From the NCBI GenBank assembly GCA_021203425.1, contig JAJQBF010000011.1, positions 1-5,336 of the forward strand: a stretch of 5,336 nucleotides of DNA, in the 5' to 3' direction. This document shows positions 1 through 5,336 of this stretch, piece by piece. A model generated the notes under the pieces. It had not been told where the DNA came from and ran no database searches. It worked only from the letters and a program-made list of their open reading frames with translations. The number at the start of each line of letters is the position of its first letter. The stretch's first letter is position 1. A program made the position numbers and the translations under genes. Origin of the DNA: Clostridiales bacterium (GTDB lineage: Bacteria; Bacillota; Clostridia; Lachnospirales; CAG-274).

Positions 1-100
1 CCGATAAATAAAATATTTTCCTTGTTTTCAAAGTTTCTTATTTTTTGTTTAGAAATAGTTTATAAAATGATAAAATCAAACCGTGATTTTTTTAAAAAAG

Positions 101-132
101 TTGTTTATTTTGGATAGAAAGTATGTTATAAT
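101..132 (+). promoter_or_regulatory. Extended -10 promoter of the pectate lyase gene
   Basis: A perfect TATAAT at 127-132 is preceded by TGT at 124-126, which makes an extended -10 element. The -35 is weak: TTGTTT at 101-106 with a long 20-base spacer, or TTTATT at 104-109 with a 17-base spacer. Directly upstream, a run of seven T and six A (87-99) resembles an A/T-rich UP element. Transcription would begin near 138-140 and give a leader of about 48 bases before the ATG at 187. Positions 1-100 are very A/T-rich, hold no credible coding sequence, and show no clear operator. Inferred from sequence match only. Confidence 0.7.
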
Positions 133-172
133 GAAATGAAGAGTAATTATTTTAAACAAAACTTACTTAATA

Positions 173-179
173 AAGGAGG
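173..179 (+). promoter_or_regulatory. Ribosome binding site that fixes the start at 187
   Basis: AAGGAGG lies seven bases before the ATG at 187, an almost ideal Shine-Dalgarno match and spacing. It decides between this start and an in-frame ATG at 136. The upstream ATG falls at or before the predicted transcription start, has no ribosome binding site, and would put 17 polar residues in front of an obvious signal peptide. Confidence 0.9.
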
Positions 180-186
180 AAAATCA

Positions 187-3100
187 ATGAAAAAGCGTAT
201 TTTGGCAGCGGCTATGACTGTTGTTATGGCAGCGGCAGCATGTATTAACTTTACAGTGCCGGGCTTTGCAAGAGCAACTATCAGCTCCAACGCCGACTAC
301 AACTACAGAAACACAACCGGTCTTGAATATGACTATGCCGACGGGGCACTTATTCTTACATGGCCTTCGGTAGCCAAGGACGGAACTCTGTTAAACCAGA
401 ACCCTCTTACATCTTATGCTATGTCAGACACAGTAGAGGATTCGGCTGACCCTATGGCAAGCTGGACTATGCCCTACAGAGGTCTTATTGTAAACTATAA
501 CGGCTATACAACAGACTACAGTGCAAGCAAGACCTCAATCAGCCTTACAGGCGAAGAAGAGGTTTATATGGGCTTTGTTGAGGGTACAGCAGAGGGTTAT
601 CAAACCATTCTTGACTATGCCTATGACTCAAGTGCAGCTGCCTACCTTACAGGGGGAGTTTCTCATATTGACACAACCGTTGTAACAACAGGCTATGCCA
701 CATCTTACAGAATCGATTATTCAACAGACGGCGAAAACTGGACTGCTGCCGACACAACCTCAACCTTCAACACACAGAAAAAGGTTGATATGCTCACTGA
801 TGCCGATGCAACAGCAACAGCTAAAACCGACAAAAACGGCAATTCATACATACAGGATAACAAAAACACTGTTTTCCTTGTAACACAGCAGGTTGAAAAC
901 TTCCCCGACAGCGTTGAATTCGAAGAGGGCGAAACATACTATGTAAGAGTTGTTCCCCTTGACGGCAGCGGAAACGAAATTACAGTTACAGACGAACAGG
1001 CAGGAGATTTCTCAATTTCCTTTACAGCCGAAAACAGCAACACAATCAAAGTTCCGGCTTTCCCCACAGTTGAGGGCGGCGGAATTTATACAACCGGCGG
1101 TCGTTCCACCCTTACAACCGAGGGAGAAGTTTACGTTGTAACAAGCCTTGACGACAGCGTTTTAAACCCTGCCGAGGGTACTTTAAGATACGGTCTTAAC
1201 CACAGAACAGGCGAAGACATTCCTCTTACAATCGTTTTTGCCGTAGGCGGAACAATCCACATTGACCCGACGGCAACAAAGAGCCAAAGACGTTTTGTTT
1301 TTGGCAGCAACACAACAGTAGCCGGTCAGACAGCCCCCAGCGAGGGCATAACAATTGCCGGAGGAACCTGTAATGTATCGGGCGAAAACATAATCATAAG
1401 ATATACACGTTTCCGCCTGGGCGAAGGCTATGACCTTGACGGCGCTACGGTTTCCGGAAAGAATATAGTAATCGACCACTGCAGTTTCGGCTGGGGCGTT
1501 GACGAAACATTCAGTGCAAAAGAGCTTATAAACTCTTCAATTTCCTATAACATTATTTCAAGCGGTCTTGCTATGGTAAACAAAAACGGCGACCTGACAA
1601 CAGATGCCGAACTGCTTTCGGGCGAATCCGAATTTAAGCATGGTATGGGTACTATTATGAACGGCTACAACACAACCGTTACACATAATGTATGGGCACA
1701 CAACGGCACAAGAAACCCTAGATTTGAGGGCGGTTTTACATACAACAGCAAGAGCTATGACAACATTATGGAATTTGCCAACAACGTAGTTTACAACTGG
1801 GGTCATATGTCCTCCTACGGCGGCGACAGAGGTGAGGCTCAGGTTAACTTCGAAGGCAACTATTATAAGACAGGTCCCAATACTCTTGAAAAGGTAAAAG
1901 ATGTTTTCTTTGACTGTGACACAGACTCAACCTACGGCAATGTTAAGAGTTCCTACTATATTACAGGCAATGTTATGGAAGGAAATGACACACTTAATGC
2001 CGATAATACAAAGGGCTTTTCAGATTTAGGCACAGACGCATATCAGCTTGACGAAAGAGTAGAACTTCTTTATGACTATACACCTACAGACGCTTATACA
2101 GCTTATGAAGACGTTCTTAACGGAGTAGGCGCAAGCCTTGTAAGAGACGCTCAGGACGAAAGACTTATTAACCAGATTAAAAACGGAACAGGCCGCTTTG
2201 TAAACAGCGAGGCAGAGGCCGGCGGTTATAATGATACAACATATGCACAAAGTGTTAATCCTACAGTTGAAATCGATACAGATTCAGACGGTATTCCCGA
2301 TACTTATGAATATATTATAGGAACAGACCCGGCTGTGGCTGATTCTACAACACTTATAACAGACGAAACAAGCCCCTTCTACGGATATACATATCTTGAA
2401 GTTTACTTAAACGATATTACAGACGAATGGGGAGAAAACAGCCCAAGCAGTACAGCCGCATATTCAGCTGTAGCACGTACTGAAAGCAGAACTGTTGAAA
2501 GCTCCGATATTGCAATAACCGGAATTTACGATGCAAACGGAAACAATATTATGGGTACAGCCAACACTGACCTTATTTTAGGCGAAACATACACAATTAA
2601 GACTGCATCTGACAGCACATCAAACAGTGAGGTTCAAACTGCTGTCAACAGCGGTATCTTCGAGGTTATGTTTAATGACGATGTTGTTGCAACAAACAAC
2701 AGAACAGGTGTTGCGACAACACCCGATATTACCGTAACCCCCACAGAGGCAGGCTCATATTTGTTAATGTTCAGGTATAACAACGGCTTAACAGGCGGCT
2801 ATAACGCTTATACTCTTTCAGATCAGGTAAATATAACCGTTCTTGAATCTACCGAAAATATTCCCGACTGGACAGCTGTTGATATAGGTTCCGTTCCCCA
2901 GGCAGGTGTTGTTTCCTATGATTCAACCGACGGCTCAGTTATAATCGAGGGTTCAGGTCTTATAGGCTACACATCTTCAACCTCAAACCAGAAAGATGAC
3001 GCTTTCTTCTTCGACTATATCGAAAAGACAGGTGACTTCGACATTTACGCTCAGGTTACAGACTGGGAAAAGATAGACTACTATCAGAAAGCCGGTATTA

Positions 3101-3822
3101 TGGCAAGAGCATCTCTTGATGTTAAGTCAGAGTTCTATATGAATACAACAACTTATATTAAGGGCGAACAGTTCGAAAACTACAAGGGTGTAAATGATAC
3201 ATCACTTCTCGCCCACAATGTAGGTCCTTTCGTAAGAACAGCAGACGGCGGCTCAGTTGTAGGTTTCTCAACAGGCACAACAACCAAGTTCTTAAGCGTA
3301 GCTAAAACAAGAATGAGCGAAGAACCCAATCCTGCTTATGTAAGACTTGTAAGGAGCGGTCAGACAATAACAATGTACGGTGCAAACTCAGAAACAGACG
3401 GAACACCCGACTGGGTAGAGCTTGCAAGCTATGAGACAACTCTTCCCGATACCTGCTATTTAGGTTTTGCTATTGACGCAGTACAGGATTCTACAGACAT
3501 AATCAAATATAACAAGTCTCAGCTTACAAACATTACAATTGACGGAGTTGCTTTAGTTGATACTTCATCATCAGATGATCCTACACCCGGAACAAGCACC
3601 GGTATGATAGGCGACGTTGACCAAAACAGCGTTTTAACAGCTAATGACTCAGCTGCACTTTTAACATACGTTCTTAACAACGAAAACTTAAATTCAAGCT
3701 GGAACGTAGACAAGACAATAGCCGACACAAACAACGACGATGATGTAACAGCCTCAGACGCAGCAGACATACTTGTAAAAGTTCTTAACTCGGCTTATCA
3801 GTTCGCAAGAACAAACGAATAA
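187..3822 (+). CDS. Secreted multidomain PL1-type pectate lyase with C-terminal dockerin
   Basis: An intact 1211-residue extracellular enzyme that should cleave polygalacturonate (pectin backbone) by calcium-dependent beta-elimination. Residues 1-30 are a signal peptide (MKKR, then an Ala-rich core, likely cut after A-R-A at 30). Residues about 31-287 are beta-rich, with an FN3-like part near 173-260. The lyase beta-helix spans about 288-690. Its family motifs include AGQTAP (379-384), NIIIRYTRFRLG (401-412), IDHCSFGWGVDE (429-440) and RNPR (509-512), whose R512 is the likely catalytic base by analogy with PL1 enzymes. A calcium-binding loop follows (DTDSDGIPD, 697-705), then a GYTYLEVYLN tail, usual for this PL1 branch. 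Residues about 775-888 look Ig-like, and 893-1125 form a probable concanavalin-type sandwich. After a Ser/Pro/Thr linker, 1142-1200 are two dockerin repeats (D-x-D-x-N near 1143; D-x-N-x-D near 1180). The dockerin implies docking to a cohesin scaffold or cell surface, but no scaffold is visible here. The gene has its own promoter and terminator. Family assignment is strong; substrate and partner are inferred. Confidence 0.9.
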   Translation: MKKRILAAAMTVVMAAAACINFTVPGFARATISSNADYNYRNTTGLEYDYADGALILTWPSVAKDGTLLNQNPLTSYAMSDTVEDSADPMASWTMPYRGLIVNYNGYTTDYSASKTSISLTGEEEVYMGFVEGTAEGYQTILDYAYDSSAAAYLTGGVSHIDTTVVTTGYATSYRIDYSTDGENWTAADTTSTFNTQKKVDMLTDADATATAKTDKNGNSYIQDNKNTVFLVTQQVENFPDSVEFEEGETYYVRVVPLDGSGNEITVTDEQAGDFSISFTAENSNTIKVPAFPTVEGGGIYTTGGRSTLTTEGEVYVVTSLDDSVLNPAEGTLRYGLNHRTGEDIPLTIVFAVGGTIHIDPTATKSQRRFVFGSNTTVAGQTAPSEGITIAGGTCNVSGENIIIRYTRFRLGEGYDLDGATVSGKNIVIDHCSFGWGVDETFSAKELINSSISYNIISSGLAMVNKNGDLTTDAELLSGESEFKHGMGTIMNGYNTTVTHNVWAHNGTRNPRFEGGFTYNSKSYDNIMEFANNVVYNWGHMSSYGGDRGEAQVNFEGNYYKTGPNTLEKVKDVFFDCDTDSTYGNVKSSYYITGNVMEGNDTLNADNTKGFSDLGTDAYQLDERVELLYDYTPTDAYTAYEDVLNGVGASLVRDAQDERLINQIKNGTGRFVNSEAEAGGYNDTTYAQSVNPTVEIDTDSDGIPDTYEYIIGTDPAVADSTTLITDETSPFYGYTYLEVYLNDITDEWGENSPSSTAAYSAVARTESRTVESSDIAITGIYDANGNNIMGTANTDLILGETYTIKTASDSTSNSEVQTAVNSGIFEVMFNDDVVATNNRTGVATTPDITVTPTEAGSYLLMFRYNNGLTGGYNAYTLSDQVNITVLESTENIPDWTAVDIGSVPQAGVVSYDSTDGSVIIEGSGLIGYTSSTSNQKDDAFFFDYIEKTGDFDIYAQVTDWEKIDYYQKAGIMARASLDVKSEFYMNTTTYIKGEQFENYKGVNDTSLLAHNVGPFVRTADGGSVVGFSTGTTTKFLSVAKTRMSEEPNPAYVRLVRSGQTITMYGANSETDGTPDWVELASYETTLPDTCYLGFAIDAVQDSTDIIKYNKSQLTNITIDGVALVDTSSSDDPTPGTSTGMIGDVDQNSVLTANDSAALLTYVLNNENLNSSWNVDKTIADTNNDDDVTASDAADILVKVLNSAYQFARTNE

Positions 3823-3831
3823 TATAACATT

Positions 3832-3866
3832 TATCCCCTTCTTTCTTGAAGGGGATACTTTTTTTT
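3832..3866 (+). terminator. Rho-independent terminator of the lyase gene
   Basis: A perfect 10-base-pair stem (3832-3841 with 3848-3857, core CCCCTTC/GAAGGGG) and a six-base loop are followed after one C by eight T residues (3859-3866). It starts ten bases after the lyase stop codon. It should end the lyase transcript and separate it from the acyltransferase genes downstream. Confidence 0.95.
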
Positions 3867-4134
3867 AACCGCTACAAAATATTCGCAAAACAGCTGAAAA
3901 ACCACAACTGAACTATTGCAAAAAAATATTGTACATTTGTTCCCAAAAATCTGCTTTTTGTATTGACTTTTACATAAAAGAGAAGGTATAATAAAAAAAG
4001 TACGGTAACTGTAAAAATGTTGTGTGACAAATCCAAAACTGAGGCAAATACCGGTATAATAGGAATCCGCAGATGTCGTATTTTATTTATTCGGAAAACA
4101 CATTAAGCTTTAGTTTTAAAAATAGGAGTCAGAT
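3867..4134. other. Non-coding spacer and leader between the two transcription units
   Basis: No credible gene lies here on either strand. The first hundred bases are A/T-rich without a clear signal. A promoter sits at 3963-3992, and roughly 135 bases of untranslated leader separate its start site from the ATG at 4135. The leader holds an imperfect dyad at 4001-4013, a perfect 10-base palindrome ATACCGGTAT at 4048-4057, and a second TATAAT at 4055-4060 that lacks a well-spaced -35. I do not recognise a known riboswitch or T-box in it. Confidence 0.6.
3963..3992 (+). promoter_or_regulatory. Sigma-A-type promoter of the acyltransferase operon
   Basis: TTGACT (3963-3968) and TATAAT (3987-3992) are separated by 18 bases, close to the vegetative consensus. 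Transcription would begin near 3999 and read through both acyltransferase genes, as no terminator is visible between them. An imperfect dyad (TACGGT-A-ACTGTA, 4001-4013) lies right over the expected start, where a repressor could act. That last point is inference. Confidence 0.75.
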
Positions 4135-4633
4135 ATGAATCAAAAACAGAAGAGAATACGCAAAATAATTATTGCTTTTAAATTAACCCTTTGCGGAAAC
4201 GGATATAAAAAGCGGAATATTTAAAACGAAAAAAAGTGTTTAAGATGTTCGGAGAACGAAACTACTGGTTTCCAAGAGTTATTCCTGCCGATCCTGAAAT
4301 GGTAAGTATTCACAGCAATGTAAAAATAGCCACAGATGTATATTTTTGTACCCATGATGTACTTCATAAGTTATTTAACGATAATTCTTTCGGGGGGGGG
4401 AAATACAAGAGGTACTCCGAGCCTATAGAAATTTTTGACAATGTCTTTATAGGGGCAAAATCAACAATTATGTACGGTGTAAAAATAGGTCCTATGCCAT
4501 TGTGGCAGCAAACAGCGTTGTTACCAAAGACGTTCCCGAGGGAACGGTTGTAGGCGGTAATCCGGCTAAAATTATCGGTTCATATAAAGCTGTAGCTGAA
4601 AAAAGAAAGGAATATAAATCAGGAGCTGTATAA
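4135..4633 (+). pseudogene. Hexapeptide-repeat O-acetyltransferase, broken by two frameshifts
   Basis: Three consecutive reading frames together encode a left-handed beta-helix acetyltransferase of the maltose/xenobiotic type, which moves acetyl from acetyl-CoA to a sugar hydroxyl. The ATG at 4135 follows AGGAG (4124-4128) by six bases. The first frame runs to a stop at 4222-4224. Near the five-A run at 4206-4210 the homology moves to the frame that reads NGYKKAEYLKRKKVF and then WFPRVIPADPE, with a likely active-site His in CTHD (codon 4353-4355) and the repeat-type stretch DNVFIGAKSTI. That frame stops at 4551-4553. Near 4493 homology passes to the third frame, which supplies IVAANSVVTKDVPEG and GGNPAKIIG and ends at TAA 4631-4633. 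Restoring one A at each site would give 166 residues, a normal family length. So it has two one-base deletions, either real or sequencing errors. A G9 run is at 4392-4400. Its probable role is acetylating a surface glycan, inferred from the next gene. Confidence 0.85.
4392..4400 (+). repeat. Nine-G homopolymer inside the hexapeptide acetyltransferase
   Basis: Nine consecutive G residues encode three glycines in the stretch SFGGGKYK, upstream of the repeat region. With nine G the local frame stays open. With eight, a TAG appears within about 30 bases; with ten, a TGA appears within about 50. Such tracts are typical slipped-strand mispairing sites. The gene already carries two other frameshifts, so this tract alone cannot switch it on in the sequence as given. 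Confidence 0.85.
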
Positions 4634-4635
4634 TT

Positions 4636-5336
4636 ATGGAAAACAGTAGTATATCCGAAACAGGCGAAAGAAACAATACATTACAGATATTGAGAGGGCT
4701 GGCAATTACGGCAGTTCTTCTTCATCATACAATTTCAAAAACCGGCGGCGGATCAGTTTTAAAAGGAATAGACGATATTCTTATTTGCTTTCATATGCCT
4801 GCCTTTTTTATTATAGCCGGATATTTATATCAAATCAAGCTTGACAAATATGAAAAAGCGGGTAAAATAAGCTTTATAAAAGGAAAAGCAAAACACCTGC
4901 TTATTCCGTATGCTTTTTGGACGATTTTGCTTTGGGGGGGGGTAAATCTCGCAAACAAAGCAGGCAGTTCCGTCAGCAGAATGCTGACGGAGATCGGTTT
5001 CGGTCCTATGAGTGTTAAAGATTTGGCTATAGGTCTTCTGACATACGAAGAAAACTATTATTATACCGAACATTTATGGTTTTTGTATGTTTTATTTTTG
5101 TTTTTCTTTATACACTGCCTTATGGGAAAAAGAGGCAAAGGAAAAATTTCTTTGTTATTGGGGTTAGCAGCGGGATTTTTAACATGTTATGTTGATATGC
5201 CGAATATAGCTGAAAGGTTTATGCTTTGGATCGTCTTTTTTATATTCGGCCGGTATATGGCATATGAAGAAAAATTAAAATATTGGATAGATAACAAAAG
5301 TAAAAATATGTGGATATTGTTTGTTCTGTTGTTTGC
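4636..5336 (+). CDS. Membrane acyltransferase-3 family protein (3' end beyond the window)
   Basis: The first 233 residues of an integral membrane O-acyltransferase of the acyltransferase-3 (OafA / fucose-4-O-acetylase-like) type; these acetylate cell-surface or exported polysaccharides. The ATG at 4636 lies two bases after the preceding stop, with AGGAG at 4621-4625 inside that gene, so translation is probably coupled. Family landmarks are visible: LRGLAI (19-24) followed by HH (30-31) in the first membrane segment, FHMPAFFIIAGYL (52-64) in the second, LLIPYAFW (88-95), and the LWFLYVL segment (147-153) starting another helix. Further hydrophobic segments lie near 174-187, 196-206 and from 225 to the window edge. 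The family usually has about ten segments over 330-380 residues, so roughly the last third is missing. A G9 run (codons 100-103) is in frame. Codon choice is more A/T-rich than in the lyase gene. The acyl group and acceptor cannot be read from the sequence. Confidence 0.88.
   Translation, partial: MENSSISETGERNNTLQILRGLAITAVLLHHTISKTGGGSVLKGIDDILICFHMPAFFIIAGYLYQIKLDKYEKAGKISFIKGKAKHLLIPYAFWTILLWGGVNLANKAGSSVSRMLTEIGFGPMSVKDLAIGLLTYEENYYYTEHLWFLYVLFLFFFIHCLMGKRGKGKISLLLGLAAGFLTCYVDMPNIAERFMLWIVFFIFGRYMAYEEKLKYWIDNKSKNMWILFVLLF
4934..4942 (+). repeat. Nine-G homopolymer inside the membrane acyltransferase
   Basis: Nine consecutive G residues span the codons for W-G-G-V (100-103) at the end of a predicted membrane helix. 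Nine G gives an open frame to the window end. Eight would read TGG GGG GGG TAA, stopping at once; ten would stop at a TAA about 80 bases later. It has the same length as the tract at 4392-4400. Confidence 0.85.
4969..4991. repeat. Perfect 10-bp inverted repeat within the acyltransferase gene
   Basis: TCCGTCAGCA (4969-4978) is exactly complementary to TGCTGACGGA (4982-4991) across a GAA loop, forming a compact G/C-rich hairpin in A/T-rich coding DNA, 26 bases after the G9 tract. No T-tract follows, so it is not a standard terminator. Function is unknown and chance is possible. Confidence 0.6.

Noticed and set aside
136..186. In-frame ATG at 136 as the start of the lyase gene, adding 17 residues.
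   Set aside because: It lies four bases from the -10 element, at or before the transcription start, has no ribosome binding site, and would bury the signal peptide. The ATG at 187 has AAGGAGG at ideal spacing.
226..243. A lipoprotein signal (A-A-A-C at residues 16-19 of the lyase).
   Set aside because: The -3 position is Ala rather than Leu/Val/Ile, and a good A-R-A signal peptidase I site follows at 28-30. A dockerin protein is also expected to be released rather than lipid-anchored. Not fully excluded.
1183..1806. Long open frames on the minus strand inside the lyase gene (1183-1479 and 1558-1806).
   Set aside because: They have no ribosome binding site or recognisable domain. They are explained by the codon bias of the strongly supported gene on the plus strand.
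4055..4060. A second promoter with TATAAT at 4055-4060.
   Set aside because: No -35 hexamer lies at 16-19 bases; the closest candidate, GTGACA at 4024-4029, is 25 bases away, and there is no extended -10 TG.
4205..4498. Programmed -1 ribosomal frameshifting to join the three acetyltransferase frames.
   Set aside because: The first site has only T-AAA-AAG with no obvious stimulator, and the second (CCT ATG CC) is not slippery. One mechanism cannot explain both; deletions or sequencing errors are simpler.
4236..4553. A separate 105-residue gene starting at GTG 4236.
   Set aside because: It is the middle frame of the frameshifted acetyltransferase. It lacks a proper ribosome binding site, and conserved family sequence continues on both sides in other frames.
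4825..5073. A minus-strand open frame of 82 codons.
   Set aside because: It is antisense to the acyltransferase-3 gene, which has clear family motifs; the minus frame has none.

Overview
The window looks like a piece of a low-to-moderate G+C, Gram-positive anaerobe of the Clostridia, probably a gut or rumen plant-fibre degrader. The evidence is a large exported polysaccharide lyase ending in a type I dockerin-like module, strong AGGAGG ribosome binding sites, sigma-A-type promoters and short hairpin/T-tract terminators. I cannot name the species; pectin-specialist or ruminococcal lineages are only an inference.

Positions 1-186 are an A/T-rich leader with an extended -10 promoter and a near-perfect ribosome binding site. 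Positions 187-3822 hold one intact gene for a 1211-residue secreted protein: signal peptide, FN3-like beta-rich region, PL1-type pectate lyase beta-helix with its usual calcium-binding tail, Ig-like region, large beta-sandwich (probably carbohydrate binding), and dockerin. A strong intrinsic terminator at 3832-3866 makes it a single-gene transcription unit.

Positions 3867-4134 are non-coding and carry a good promoter (3963-3992) and a leader of about 135 bases with operator-like dyads. Two genes follow that appear to form an operon for modifying a surface or secreted carbohydrate. The first (4135-4633) is a hexapeptide-repeat O-acetyltransferase, broken by two separate one-base deletions. Two bases after its stop comes a membrane acyltransferase-3 gene (4636 to the window end, 3' end missing). 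The two units look functionally separate: one degrades extracellular pectin, the other decorates the cell's own glycans.

The most interesting signal is a run of exactly nine G bases inside each of the two acyltransferase genes, about 540 bases apart in otherwise A/T-rich DNA. In both genes nine G keeps the local frame open, and eight or ten G leads to an early stop. This is what a pair of phase-variable on/off switches would look like. However, the two indels in the first gene mean that local sequencing or assembly error must be excluded first.
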